From a virus: a DNA stretch of 20,064 nt. A program made the translations under genes and the position numbers. This document shows positions 1-7,844 of the stretch, piece by piece. The notes below the pieces were generated by a model. It searched no databases, was not told the DNA's origin, and worked only from the letters and a program-made list of their open reading frames with translations. Position 1 is the first letter of the stretch, and every line of letters starts with the position of its first letter. The stretch covers positions 1 through 20,064 of the IMG/VR virus record IMGVR_UViG_3300025401_000526, one strand, 5' to 3'.

Positions 1-1437
1 CCAGAGACACTGTTTGTAGTATTTAGCACTAGTATCTTCCCTTACCGTATGCAGGATGTAGAAGGACAAAAGAAAGCAAGATTATTACAGGCCAGTTATG
101 CCAGGACTAGCTCACAGGATTTTTTAAAATTAGAAGATGAAGAATGGTATGCAAAAGGTTTACCACTACAGTTTGCCAACGGTAACAGTCTTCCTTGGTT
201 ACAGTATATTAAAGATCTAAATCCTAAGACCAAAATTGTCATGGGCGGCAGTAAGACTTGGGAATACTTTGGTACACCGTTAGTTGATAATTACTTTGTA
301 GGTATGGCCGAAACTATGTTTGTTGACTATGTATTAAGCATTAGTGGGCAAGGACCCAAACGCATCTTTAATACTATTGTGGACTACGATACTAAAGCTC
401 AGGGTAACAAAGAACAATTCAACTATGTCTACAGCACTACACGCTATCAGGAAGAAGATTTTATACAGTCGTACGAAGGATTAGGATTAGAAGTTGGCAG
501 GGGGTGCCGTTTTAGTTGCAGTTTTTGTACTTGGCCGTTAATAGGACAAAAGAATGTAGCTGATTACACAAAGACCCCGGAACTTATTCGTGAAGAACTT
601 ATAGAGAATTGGGAACGTTGGGGTGTATGGAAATACTACGTGACCGACGACACGTTTAATGACAGCACAGAAAAACTAGAAACATTTTTAGCTATTGTTA
701 AAAGTTTACCATTTAAGCCTGCGTTCTGGGGATTTTTTAGATTAGATCTAATAGCGAGTCACCCCGAACAAATGCAACTTATTAAAGACTGTGGATTTAA
801 AGATATTGTAGTAGGCATCGAAACGTTTAATAAAACAGCAGGTCGCGCAATTAAAAAAGGAGCAAGTCCGGATAAACTTAAACAAGCTCTGATAGATTGT
901 AAAGCAGTATGGGGCGGAGATGTGTTAATCAGTAGCCAATTTATCACAGGTTTACCGGGGGAAGATAGTGCCAGCGTTGCAGAATCTGTCGAATGGTTTA
1001 TGCGTGAAGATGCTCCTATCGATGCTATCGGTCTTGTTCCACTACGGCAGTATGCCCCGGATCCCTTAGATAGATATAAGGTCACTAGTCAATTTGAACG
1101 TGAAGCTGAAAAGTGGGGTTATAGTTGGCCTGACCCAATAAATCGCCCCTGGTATTGGGAAAAGAATGACGGTACTGATATTACCAACTACGATGAAGCC
1201 AAAGCGGTATCAGACTACTGGGAAGCTAGGCTAAGTACAATCAAACGCAAAGGTAAGTGGGTATTTAAACATACTGCATTTGATCACGGAGATTGGTCCT
1301 GGGAAGAGCTCGATTCACTATCATGGGAAGAGTATGAAAACGTACCGAAAGTCAGTGGAAATATGCTGTTAATATACAAGCAAGTTATGCGTGATTATTT
1401 TAATCCATTACTTAAATTTTTAAAGGATCGTAAATGA
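1..1437 (+). CDS. B12-binding-type radical SAM enzyme, 5' end cut by window
   Basis: The reading frame is open from base 1, so the true start lies upstream; the first internal Met is at 49. Counting from that Met, residues about 50-100 resemble the end of a cobalamin-binding Rossmann domain (a GGS turn near 66-68, then a GMAE stretch near 85-88), as in BchE/MiaB-like radical SAM proteins. The radical SAM cluster follows as Cys153-x3-Cys157-x2-Cys160, with a downstream GLPGED motif typical of Elp3-type TIM barrels. Such enzymes cleave S-adenosylmethionine on a [4Fe-4S] cluster and, when B12-dependent, often methylate unactivated carbons. The DxHxxG base-off motif is not visible because the N-terminus is missing, so cobalamin use is inferred. 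It overlaps the next gene by 4 bases (ATGA), suggesting translational coupling. Confidence 0.85.
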   Translation, partial: PETLFVVFSTSIFPYRMQDVEGQKKARLLQASYARTSSQDFLKLEDEEWYAKGLPLQFANGNSLPWLQYIKDLNPKTKIVMGGSKTWEYFGTPLVDNYFVGMAETMFVDYVLSISGQGPKRIFNTIVDYDTKAQGNKEQFNYVYSTTRYQEEDFIQSYEGLGLEVGRGCRFSCSFCTWPLIGQKNVADYTKTPELIREELIENWERWGVWKYYVTDDTFNDSTEKLETFLAIVKSLPFKPAFWGFFRLDLIASHPEQMQLIKDCGFKDIVVGIETFNKTAGRAIKKGASPDKLKQALIDCKAVWGGDVLISSQFITGLPGEDSASVAESVEWFMREDAPIDAIGLVPLRQYAPDPLDRYKVTSQFEREAEKWGYSWPDPINRPWYWEKNDGTDITNYDEAKAVSDYWEARLSTIKRKGKWVFKHTAFDHGDWSWEELDSLSWEEYENVPKVSGNMLLIYKQVMRDYFNPLLKFLKDRK

Positions 1438-2138
1438 AGCATATAACCATTTCACCTCAAGAAATTACACCCGACATTTTATATTGTAATGGCGATAGTT
1501 GGGCTTGGGGATCAGAGCTAGGTGATGAAAGCGAAGCACATAGATTAGCATATTCCTTTCCAGGCTTGTTATCAAAGCATTATAATTTACCGTTGTTAAA
1601 TTCTGCTTCACCAGGTGGTAGTAATCAAAGAATAGTTAGAACTACTGTTGAAGATATTAGTAGATTATTACTGGAAGGGCGTAAACCTCTTGTTATTATT
1701 ACATGGACATTGATACATCGTTTTGAATTGTTTAGTCAAGAAAAAAATAACTGGACTAACTTTTCAGCATCGACTCGTGGGGATGATCAAAAACTTGCTG
1801 AAAAAATTTGGACACGATATTCTTCCGATGAAACTGATGTTATAAATTTTTTAACTCAAGTAGTATTATTAGAATCATTTCTAAAGAAAAATAATATTCC
1901 TTACTTAATGCTTAACACGTTTGACACAAAGACGGTGTTGTTGCGCCAAGATATAAAAGACCTATTTGTATCACAAATGGATTTAACTTATTACATGGTC
2001 ACTATGGCATTAAGGCATTATGTAATGAACTTCCCTAATATAGATTGGGGTCCTGGTGATCATCCCCTGGAAAATGGACACGAGCTTGTGGCAGATTTTT
2101 TAAAAACGCATATCGATCTTAGATTTATATTAAAATGA
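1434..2138 (+). CDS. SGNH/GDSL-type hydrolase-like protein
   Basis: A 234-residue protein with block I of SGNH hydrolases, Gly20-Asp21-Ser22 inside NGDSWAWG, giving a candidate nucleophile Ser22. An SASPGGSNQRI segment near 58-68 could hold the oxyanion-hole Gly and Asn, and a C-terminal GDHPLENGH motif supplies the candidate Asp209-His210. The family includes esterases, acyl hydrolases and carbohydrate O-deacetylases; I recall similar proteins in marine T4-like phages. No signal peptide is seen, so it probably acts in the cytoplasm. It overlaps its neighbours by 4 bases on each side, between a radical SAM gene and an oxygenase gene, so it may add or remove acyl groups in the same pathway. 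The substrate cannot be told from sequence. Confidence 0.75.
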   Translation: MKHITISPQEITPDILYCNGDSWAWGSELGDESEAHRLAYSFPGLLSKHYNLPLLNSASPGGSNQRIVRTTVEDISRLLLEGRKPLVIITWTLIHRFELFSQEKNNWTNFSASTRGDDQKLAEKIWTRYSSDETDVINFLTQVVLLESFLKKNNIPYLMLNTFDTKTVLLRQDIKDLFVSQMDLTYYMVTMALRHYVMNFPNIDWGPGDHPLENGHELVADFLKTHIDLRFILK

Positions 2139-2680
2139 AATATATCGGAAATTACATAGATCAAATTCCAGCAGGATTAATTGATGCTGTATTAAACAAT
2201 GATGGTGAAATTACTCCGGTATATCAGCCTGAAAAATGGTCGGGTAAACCAGAATGGGACGCTGCCCGTATTGCTTTAGAAAATGCCGGCTATCCTAAAC
2301 TAGATTATCATTTTCATCAGTACACTGAAAATACAGAATGTATAAAACCGTTTTTAGATCAAATTGATTTTAAATTTAATCTACCTGACTTGCCACCAGT
2401 ACATCATTGGTGGATAGTTAAATACATGGGTGGGGATATGCAGCCTATGCATTTTGATCCGCATGTTATAGATACACAAGATTGTCAGCGTTATACTATG
2501 ATGCTAACAGATTTTGAAGATGGACACATATTTGTCTACGATGATGTGTTATTAAATAATTATAAGGCTGGCGATTTGTTTTTATGGCCTGATGCTATGT
2601 GTTTGCACGGTGCTGCAAATATCAGTATGAATCCCCGAATTAGTCTGCAGATGAGTTTTTATAATGAAATATCTAGGTAA
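2135..2680 (+). CDS. 2OG-Fe(II) oxygenase-like protein (R-type, copy 1)
   Basis: A 181-residue protein with the double-stranded beta-helix signature of 2-oxoglutarate/Fe(II) dioxygenases: His106-x-Asp108 in MHFDPH, distal His158 in CLHGAAN, and Arg168 ten residues later as the expected 2OG anchor. A YKAGDLFLWP strand precedes the distal His, as in prolyl-hydroxylase-like folds. Such enzymes hydroxylate, desaturate or otherwise oxidise C-H bonds using O2 and 2OG. The protein is similar along its whole length to the next gene (shared MKY-GN N-terminus, QP--W-G-PE segment, NYKAGDL strand), so the two are tandem duplicates. The start overlaps the SGNH stop by 4 bases and the gene runs 17 bases into the next one. 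Confidence 0.78.
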   Translation: MKYIGNYIDQIPAGLIDAVLNNDGEITPVYQPEKWSGKPEWDAARIALENAGYPKLDYHFHQYTENTECIKPFLDQIDFKFNLPDLPPVHHWWIVKYMGGDMQPMHFDPHVIDTQDCQRYTMMLTDFEDGHIFVYDDVLLNNYKAGDLFLWPDAMCLHGAANISMNPRISLQMSFYNEISR

Positions 2681-3239
2681 TTTTAAAGATTGGATTCAGC
2701 CAGAGCTACTAGAAAGAATAGTAGAAACTCAAGGTGATCCGACGCTGTTAAATCAACCACTGACATGGAAGGGTCACCCCGAACACGAAGCGTGGTATAA
2801 AACTTTTTGTGCAGCAGGTTACGATAAACGTAACTTTTACTCAAATATGTATAATCAGTATACTGAAGATATTAAGGACTTTGTAATAACACCACCTATT
2901 GATTTAGGGAATAAAACTTGGGATTGGTGGTTCATTAAATTCCTGCCAGGCTCAGTTGCTTGTATGCATTACGACCCACATACAAAGATTTATCAAACTG
3001 CTAAACGATACTGGATGGCAATGATGGATTATCATCCAGGCCATGTATTTGTATCAGAAGGGGGCCAGATGATGACTAATTATAAAGCTGGTGATTTATG
3101 GACTTGGGATCAGGCCGATCTAATACACGGAGTAGTTAATCTTAGCATGATACCGAGAGTGACTTTTCAATTTAGTACTCATGAAACCGATGATGCATAT
3201 CATAAACCTAAATTCTACATTGATCATAATTTAGATTAA
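2664..3239 (+). CDS. 2OG-Fe(II) oxygenase-like protein (R-type, copy 2)
   Basis: A 191-residue tandem paralogue of the preceding gene. The metal triad is His102-x-Asp104 (MHYDPH) and His155 (LIHGVVN), with Arg165 as candidate 2OG-binding residue and a matching NYKAGDLWTW strand. The C-terminus is about 15 residues longer than in copy 1. The start codon lies 17 bases inside the previous gene, consistent with coupled translation. Its TAA stop overlaps the stop of the convergent oxygenase gene on the other strand, leaving no room for a terminator. The substrate is unknown; retention of all catalytic positions in both copies suggests both are active and may oxidise different positions or substrates. 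Confidence 0.78.
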   Translation: MKYLGNFKDWIQPELLERIVETQGDPTLLNQPLTWKGHPEHEAWYKTFCAAGYDKRNFYSNMYNQYTEDIKDFVITPPIDLGNKTWDWWFIKFLPGSVACMHYDPHTKIYQTAKRYWMAMMDYHPGHVFVSEGGQMMTNYKAGDLWTWDQADLIHGVVNLSMIPRVTFQFSTHETDDAYHKPKFYIDHNLD

Positions 3240-3787
3240 TCGTAAGTCATCCAGTGTAATATAAACTTAGGAGTAAGTCCTACATTAGTTCCAGCATGCC
3301 ATAGTTTATAGTCACTCCACTCATACATGTTGCCGATGGCTTCATTATAGAAACACTGTTCTTCCATGGCAAGTATATGTCCCACCGCAGGCGGATCAAT
3401 GAATATCATAAAGCGACGAGTGTTTCCTAGTTTATTCCATTCTTCTTCATTATCATCAGTATCCCAATGCCATGGTGTACACCATCCGGGATCTATTCTT
3501 GCCAGCCATACTTTGATTGTTTTAACTTTTAATAAGTTTTCTAGTTTAACTATAACTTCGCTATCAAAGTCTTGTCCCGGGTAGTAGTTAATCCATTTGA
3601 TAGAATCAAAGTTAAAGTTTGCTCGCTCCCATAGATCTACCAGTTCTCCGTAGACCGGATTAGAATCCATCTTCCACTTGGATCTATCGGCTGTGACTAA
3701 CTTGCCCGGCTTATCGATAACTTCTGCTACAACTTTGTTCCAGTCAATGATATCTGCAGAATTACCTACAAATTTAACTTTACTCAT
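3236..3787 (-). CDS. 2OG-Fe(II) oxygenase-like protein (K-type, copy 1)
   Basis: A 183-residue protein with His107-x-Asp109 (PWHWDTDD) and distal His164 (LWHAGTNVG). At the place where the plus-strand pair has Arg, ten residues after the distal His, this protein has Lys174, so 2OG binding, if it occurs, would use a lysine. The N-terminal NSADIIDW segment and the RIDPG----WHWD and WHAG-N-GL-PK motifs are shared with the next upstream gene, which makes them a second tandem-duplicate pair. The start follows directly after the upstream stop (TAAATG), with a weak AGGAT Shine-Dalgarno a few bases before. It is last in block B and converges on the plus-strand oxygenase with a 4-base overlap. Substrate unknown. 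Confidence 0.75.
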   Translation of the reverse strand: MSKVKFVGNSADIIDWNKVVAEVIDKPGKLVTADRSKWKMDSNPVYGELVDLWERANFNFDSIKWINYYPGQDFDSEVIVKLENLLKVKTIKVWLARIDPGWCTPWHWDTDDNEEEWNKLGNTRRFMIFIDPPAVGHILAMEEQCFYNEAIGNMYEWSDYKLWHAGTNVGLTPKFILHWMTYD

Positions 3788-4300
3788 TTAATATCCTATA
3801 AAGTGATACATGTATTTCGGAACAAGGCCCATGTTGGCACCAGCATGCCACTCTCTAAAATTTGAAAATTCTACTATATCACCTACTTGGAAATTATAAC
3901 AAATTCTATTATCTACAATAAAAACATGACCAAATGAAAATTCGCTAATGTGTACAGAATATCTTTTTGGTTCTCGAGGCAGTGTTGCAATAGCAGGATT
4001 ATCAAAGTCCCAATGGTAAGGGGCCATGCATCCAGGATCTATTCTACTAATCCAAGATTCTACATGAGTCAACCCTAAGAACTTCTCCATCGCAGGAACA
4101 ACGTTATCATCGATTTGGAATGGTTCATAATTGAATACTCGAACGCCGGCAATATTCATATTAGCGTCCATCCATAACTTGTGGATTTCATTATAATCTT
4201 TCTTCATGGACCATTCTTCCGGTTTGATATATGCAGGAACTGCTGGATCCTTTAGGGTATCAATTACATGTTTCCAATCTATAATATTTGAACAATTCAT
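3788..4300 (-). CDS. 2OG-Fe(II) oxygenase-like protein (K-type, copy 2)
   Basis: A 170-residue protein when begun at the ATG at 4298-4300. The frame stays open to 4387, but the extra N-terminus is basic, unlike the paralogue, and overlaps the neighbouring gene; starting at MNCSNIIDW aligns with NSADIIDW of the paralogue, and a TATAAATA box lies four bases upstream of this ATG. The catalytic residues are His96-x-Asp98 (YHWDFD) and distal His152 (WHAGANMG), with Lys162 where Arg is usual. Length and motif spacing match a small double-stranded beta-helix oxygenase. It is third in the minus-strand block and may also have its own promoter, given the box and the 41-base gap before it. Confidence 0.75.
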   Translation of the reverse strand: MNCSNIIDWKHVIDTLKDPAVPAYIKPEEWSMKKDYNEIHKLWMDANMNIAGVRVFNYEPFQIDDNVVPAMEKFLGLTHVESWISRIDPGCMAPYHWDFDNPAIATLPREPKRYSVHISEFSFGHVFIVDNRICYNFQVGDIVEFSNFREWHAGANMGLVPKYMYHFIGY

Positions 4301-4304
4301 GAAA

Positions 4305-4312
4305 TATTTATA
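4305..4312 (-). promoter_or_regulatory. T4-late-type promoter box TATAAATA
   Basis: On the minus strand this reads exactly TATAAATA, the T4-like late promoter consensus, followed by TTTC and then the ATG of the oxygenase gene at 4300. Box and spacer are repeated almost letter for letter before the gene at 5702. Four bases between box and ATG leaves no room for a leader, so the transcript would be leaderless if this is a true late promoter. Confidence 0.5.
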
Positions 4313-4341
4313 TGATAATCTTTTGGTTGATAACAGTTTTA

Positions 4342-5034
4342 TTAAAATAGCTGTTTGTACATTTTTGGTAAAACATCGTCTGGCCACTTAACCCATGATT
4401 CTAATGCCTGTTTGAATAATATTTCAATATTAAGAACATCACCTTCTATCGCTGCTTCAAATCTAGGTCCCGACGTTTCACCGATCATACCTCGAATATG
4501 ATCTAATTTGACATACGGATCTCTTGCTCTAACACACCCATAAAAATCAAATGTACGCAATACTCCGTTATCAATAAAATAACAATGCGGATATAGACTA
4601 GTTTTATAGTATCCAGAATCAACTATGTCTTTTAAAATTGAAAACATTTGTTCTTTCCAATCGGGGCATTCTTCATCTAAACTACGCTCTGTATATACTA
4701 TTTGATTACAGGTTTCTCCAACCCAGCTGAAAAATATCTTTTGTTCTTCTGTGTCTATTGAAATATTTCTTGGAGCCCAAACTCTATCTTTGAATACTGT
4801 AAGATACTCAACTTCTCTATCGAAGAAAAATTTAACCATCTCTTTAGTATAGTACGGGCGATTAGGTAACCAGTGTGCTAGATCTTCATTTTGGTATTTG
4901 CTAGTATGATCAAAATGCATACAAAATACATTACCACTAGGACTTACTAGAGGAGTATATATTAAATTAGTTTCAATCAGATTATTATCTTCTGGATTGA
5001 TTTTATAAAAGGGATTCCAATTATCTGTATTCAT
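4342..5034 (-). CDS. Hypothetical protein, possible degenerate kinase-like fold
   Basis: A 230-residue protein that I do not recognise with certainty. The order of segments loosely follows protein-kinase/aminoglycoside-phosphotransferase proteins: an early strand region (YTPLVSPSG), an acidic helix with REVEYL, a hinge-like FFSWVGETC stretch, then KTSLYPHCYFIDNG followed by VLRTFDFYGC. The last part resembles a catalytic loop (HxDLxPxN) followed by DFG, but with Ser in place of the catalytic Asp and Cys in place of the metal-binding Asn. If the fold is right, it may be a pseudokinase or a nucleotide-binding scaffold. It lies between oxygenase genes, overlaps the upstream one by 4 bases (ATGA) and presumably serves the same pathway. 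Expression is well supported by context; the function is not. Confidence 0.6.
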   Translation of the reverse strand: MNTDNWNPFYKINPEDNNLIETNLIYTPLVSPSGNVFCMHFDHTSKYQNEDLAHWLPNRPYYTKEMVKFFFDREVEYLTVFKDRVWAPRNISIDTEEQKIFFSWVGETCNQIVYTERSLDEECPDWKEQMFSILKDIVDSGYYKTSLYPHCYFIDNGVLRTFDFYGCVRARDPYVKLDHIRGMIGETSGPRFEAAIEGDVLNIEILFKQALESWVKWPDDVLPKMYKQLF

Positions 5035-5702
5035 ACATCTATTGTTAGTATAAAATAATCTTTAGTCAACGCATCTAACTCATCTAAGCAGTCTACTTCT
5101 ATGGTAAGTTTTGCAATTAGATCTTGACCATCAAAGTCACTAACAATACCACGTTTGAACGCTCTATTCAACCACGGGCTAATAATATCATCAAATAAAA
5201 ATCTACGATCTGCTACGATATTTTTCAGCGTAATATGTACATCAATCGGATCTTTAAGAATATTAGTCGGTAGTAACTTCCTGACCACTAACTGCAATCT
5301 ATCTTCGCTGCCAAAATTAGCAGCAGTGTGTCTTACTCCGGCGTCCATACTATACCAACAGCCGTCTACTTTAGTTTGAAACATTTGATTATTTTCTAAA
5401 TCTATTAGATATGAATGATTACCGCAAATAGACAAATGCCATCGATCATCCATATCAGCATGACTAGGATATGCCTCACCCGGAGATAGTTTAATTAGTC
5501 TGGCTTCTCCTTTATCGCAAGCAATACTATCTAGAATCTGTTCCCAAACTGTGTTTTTAAACTCTGGTTTTATTTTCCAGGGATCTTTAAAGAATCTAGC
5601 ACTAGGTTGATTAAGAGCTAACCGTGCATCTATTTTGGGCAATAGACTAATTGCCTCTTGTAATAATTCGTTAGATATAGTATAATCAGTGAGCTCTAGC
5701 AT
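5031..5702 (-). CDS. 2OG-Fe(II) oxygenase, aspartyl/asparaginyl-hydroxylase-like
   Basis: A 223-residue protein with His81-x-Asp83 (PSHADMDDRWHLSI), distal His125 (VRHTAANFG) and Arg135 (EDRLQLVV). The arrangement 'SHxDxDxRxHL...G...D.G..H...N......R' resembles the aspartyl/asparaginyl beta-hydroxylase group rather than the four small oxygenases nearby. About 85 residues follow the catalytic core and have no recognised domain. It is the first gene of block B. Its ATG has no Shine-Dalgarno; instead CATAAATA sits four bases upstream. It overlaps the kinase-like gene by 4 bases. The substrate could be a protein side chain, but this is inference from the family. Confidence 0.75.
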   Translation of the reverse strand: MLELTDYTISNELLQEAISLLPKIDARLALNQPSARFFKDPWKIKPEFKNTVWEQILDSIACDKGEARLIKLSPGEAYPSHADMDDRWHLSICGNHSYLIDLENNQMFQTKVDGCWYSMDAGVRHTAANFGSEDRLQLVVRKLLPTNILKDPIDVHITLKNIVADRRFLFDDIISPWLNRAFKRGIVSDFDGQDLIAKLTIEVDCLDELDALTKDYFILTIDV

Positions 5703-5706
5703 GAAA

Positions 5707-5714
5707 TATTTATG
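5707..5714 (-). promoter_or_regulatory. Late-promoter-like box CATAAATA
   Basis: The minus strand reads CATAAATA, then TTTC, then the ATG at 5702. It differs from TATAAATA in one base and has the same 4-base spacing as the box at 4305-4312. It lies inside a 38-base divergent spacer that also holds a plus-strand version. Confidence 0.45.
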
Positions 5715-5721
5715 TGCTAGT

Positions 5722-5730
5722 ATTATAGTG
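5722..5730 (-). promoter_or_regulatory. Sigma70-like -10 element (CACTATAAT)
   Basis: The minus strand reads CACTATAAT, containing a perfect TATAAT at 5722-5727, upstream of the block B start. No good -35 is present: TTGTGG lies 19 bases upstream and TGGTTT 16 bases upstream, both poor. The same nine bases recur in the other two divergent spacers, where a perfect TTGACA is present. Confidence 0.35.
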
Positions 5731-5736
5731 TAAATA
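5729..5736 (+). promoter_or_regulatory. Late-promoter-like box TGTAAATA
   Basis: The plus strand reads TGTAAATA, then ATTC, then the ATG of the aminotransferase at 5741. The spacing is again four bases and no Shine-Dalgarno is present. The match to TATAAATA is one base off, so on its own it would be weak; the repeated geometry makes it credible. Confidence 0.35.
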
Positions 5737-5740
5737 ATTC

Positions 5741-6595
5741 ATGAAACCACAACGTGTTGCTCCTTCATATGATTCCAAATGGCTAGAGATAGATCGTCCT
5801 CAACCATTATCTGATCTTAGGATTGAGCAACTGCAACAAGATGTATTAAACGGAGTCCTGGATAAAGACATTACTGATCAAGTCTATATCAATTTTAAAA
5901 AAGAAATGACGGCATGGTTATTTGCCAGTAAACTTAATAATATCACTGGGTTTGATAAATTTGACCGTGTTGATATTATAAATGGTTGTACACAATTTAT
6001 CGATGCTATCTATATGCAAGGGCCTGTGCAGACTCTAAAGGGCGATTATAGATATCACGCTAGACTAAATCCTAATTTAGTTTACAGTATACCGGGATAC
6101 TTACGTCGAGACTTACCGTTAATTATTGCCATGCCCTTTCCCGGTACAGGAGCAGTCTATGATCAAATGACGGAGATATTAGATGAATGTTTGGATAAAG
6201 AAATTCCGGTCCATATTGATGGCGCTTGGATTACTTGTTGTAGGGATATTGTTTTCGATGTCGGGCATCCTGCTGTTCGTAGCGTTGGTATCAGCCTCAG
6301 TAAAGGTTTGGGTCTAGGTTGGAATCGTGTAGGATTGCGTTGGACTAAAAGTCAGGATCCAGATGCTGTTACTATTATGAATGACTTTAATATGAATCTC
6401 CGTGCACCTGCGATGATTGGCTTACACTTCTTACGTAATCTTCTACCAGACTATTTGTGGAATACTTACGGCGATACTTACTATAAGATATGCAAGGACT
6501 TTGATCTAACACCAACTAAGAGCATTTACCTTGCTCTTAAAGATAACCAACCAGTGGGACTAAGTCCTCTAATAAGATATGTTGCCAAACAGTAA
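5741..6595 (+). CDS. PLP-dependent aminotransferase, fold type I, short form
   Basis: A 284-residue protein with the core of class I/II aminotransferases. NGCTQFIDAI near 81-90 looks like the cofactor-phosphate loop, PFPGTG near 132-137 like the NPxNPTG loop, Asp160 (VHIDGAW) would bind the pyridine nitrogen, and Lys188 in SLSKGLGLGWNRVG is the candidate Schiff-base lysine with Arg196 after it. The family transfers amino groups between amino acids and oxo acids or oxo sugars. At 284 residues it is about 80-100 shorter than usual, mainly at the C-terminal small domain that normally binds the substrate carboxylate, so its substrate may be unusual. It is first in block C and overlaps the next radical SAM gene by 17 bases, which suggests a common pathway. 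Confidence 0.8.
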   Translation: MKPQRVAPSYDSKWLEIDRPQPLSDLRIEQLQQDVLNGVLDKDITDQVYINFKKEMTAWLFASKLNNITGFDKFDRVDIINGCTQFIDAIYMQGPVQTLKGDYRYHARLNPNLVYSIPGYLRRDLPLIIAMPFPGTGAVYDQMTEILDECLDKEIPVHIDGAWITCCRDIVFDVGHPAVRSVGISLSKGLGLGWNRVGLRWTKSQDPDAVTIMNDFNMNLRAPAMIGLHFLRNLLPDYLWNTYGDTYYKICKDFDLTPTKSIYLALKDNQPVGLSPLIRYVAKQ

Positions 6596-7844
6596 AACAT
6601 TCTGTATGCATCCTTTTACAGGATTAGCCACAAGAGAAGATGGGGCTATCTGCGCCTGCTGTCGCAGCCATCCTATTGGATTTATAGATAAACAATCGTT
6701 AGAAGAAATTTGGAATAACAATACAATCAAACGTATTCGCCAGCAGGTGCTCAACGATGAACGTCCGCCCGAGTGTGAACCATGTTTTAGTTTAGAAGAT
6801 CAAGGTGTTGAAAGTTTACGTCAGCGTCATATAGCAGGTAAGATACCAGAAGCTAGGATTAATTTATATCCTGATGCACTCAACAGTTTACAAGACGATT
6901 TTACAATGCCGTTTGAGATTCCTACCATGGAACTTAAATTAAACAACTTATGCAATCTTGCTTGCCGTATGTGTCATCCTATGGATAGCACTAGTTGGAC
7001 AGACTGGAATGAAGTTAAAGAGTTCTACAAGAAAGAAAGCAATATAATGTATGCTATTGTAGAAGAAAATAATTTAGAAAGTAAACCCCATCTAGATAAA
7101 TTCCAAGATAGTCCAGCGTGGTGGGCTAGTCTAGAAAAACTATTACCTCACTTCCGTCGTGTAGAATTTGCCGGTGGGGAGCCCTTAATGGATCCACAGC
7201 ACTATCGTATATTAGATATGCTTGCTCCGTACGGTGATCAAATTGAAATAAAGTACGCTACTAATTTAAGTATGCTAGGCAAGAGTAACAGAACTGTTTG
7301 GCAATACTGGCCCAAGTTCAAAAGTGTAGCGGTCAATGTAAGTATAGATGGTATAGGTGATGTATATGAATACATAAGATCAAATGCCAGCTGGAAGGAA
7401 GTGGTTACTAACATTCGGCAAATACAATCTATACCAAACATTAGTCGTATAGTAGGTGCCTGTACTGTTCAGGTAAGTAACGTACTAATATTAGACAAGA
7501 TTATAGAAGAGTTTTTAGACAAGTTAGGTATTATATTTCACACCCATCGTGTAAGTTATCCTAATCTATTATCGGCGCAAGTATTACCTGCTCCCTTAAA
7601 ATCGTTAGCTATCATGCGTCTGGAAGCAGTTAAAGATCGAGTGGCCAATTTCAAACTAGTTAAAGAACGACCTGAACTATTAGAATACACACTAGGACAA
7701 ATTCAAGATAACATTAATTTTCTTAATGCTAAGGATCTTAGTGATTTATGGGAAGATTGCGTAGAGTTTAATCGGCGGTTAGATAAAACTAGAAACAGCC
7801 GAACATTTACTGATGTAGTACAAGAATTCAAAGACTATGTTTAA
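6579..7844 (+). CDS. Radical SAM enzyme with N-terminal twitch-like cysteine cluster
   Basis: A 421-residue protein. The extra cysteine set comes before the catalytic barrel: Cys9 (FCMHPFTG), Cys25/27/28 (ICACC) and Cys66/Cys69 (CEPC). The radical SAM motif is Cys125-x3-Cys129-x2-Cys132 (CNLACRMC) and the SAM-binding GGEP is at 199-202. The architecture matches proteins annotated as twitch-domain radical SAM (N-terminal twitch) in phages. The auxiliary cluster probably holds a second Fe-S cluster for peptide or substrate binding. The closest relative in the window is the 472-residue protein at 9708-11126. The start overlaps the aminotransferase end by 17 bases and the stop overlaps the next radical SAM gene by 8, so the three are likely co-translated. 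Confidence 0.88.
   Translation: MLPNSKTFCMHPFTGLATREDGAICACCRSHPIGFIDKQSLEEIWNNNTIKRIRQQVLNDERPPECEPCFSLEDQGVESLRQRHIAGKIPEARINLYPDALNSLQDDFTMPFEIPTMELKLNNLCNLACRMCHPMDSTSWTDWNEVKEFYKKESNIMYAIVEENNLESKPHLDKFQDSPAWWASLEKLLPHFRRVEFAGGEPLMDPQHYRILDMLAPYGDQIEIKYATNLSMLGKSNRTVWQYWPKFKSVAVNVSIDGIGDVYEYIRSNASWKEVVTNIRQIQSIPNISRIVGACTVQVSNVLILDKIIEEFLDKLGIIFHTHRVSYPNLLSAQVLPAPLKSLAIMRLEAVKDRVANFKLVKERPELLEYTLGQIQDNINFLNAKDLSDLWEDCVEFNRRLDKTRNSRTFTDVVQEFKDYV

Noticed and set aside
759-1085. Minus-strand open frame inside the B12 radical SAM gene
   Set aside because: It lies wholly within a well-supported gene, has no recognisable motif and no start signal; it is a shadow frame.
4301-4387. N-terminal extension of the oxygenase at 3788 (start at 4387)
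   Set aside because: The extra 29 residues are basic and absent from the paralogue at 3236-3787; the ATG at 4300 aligns with the paralogue start and follows a TATAAATA box.
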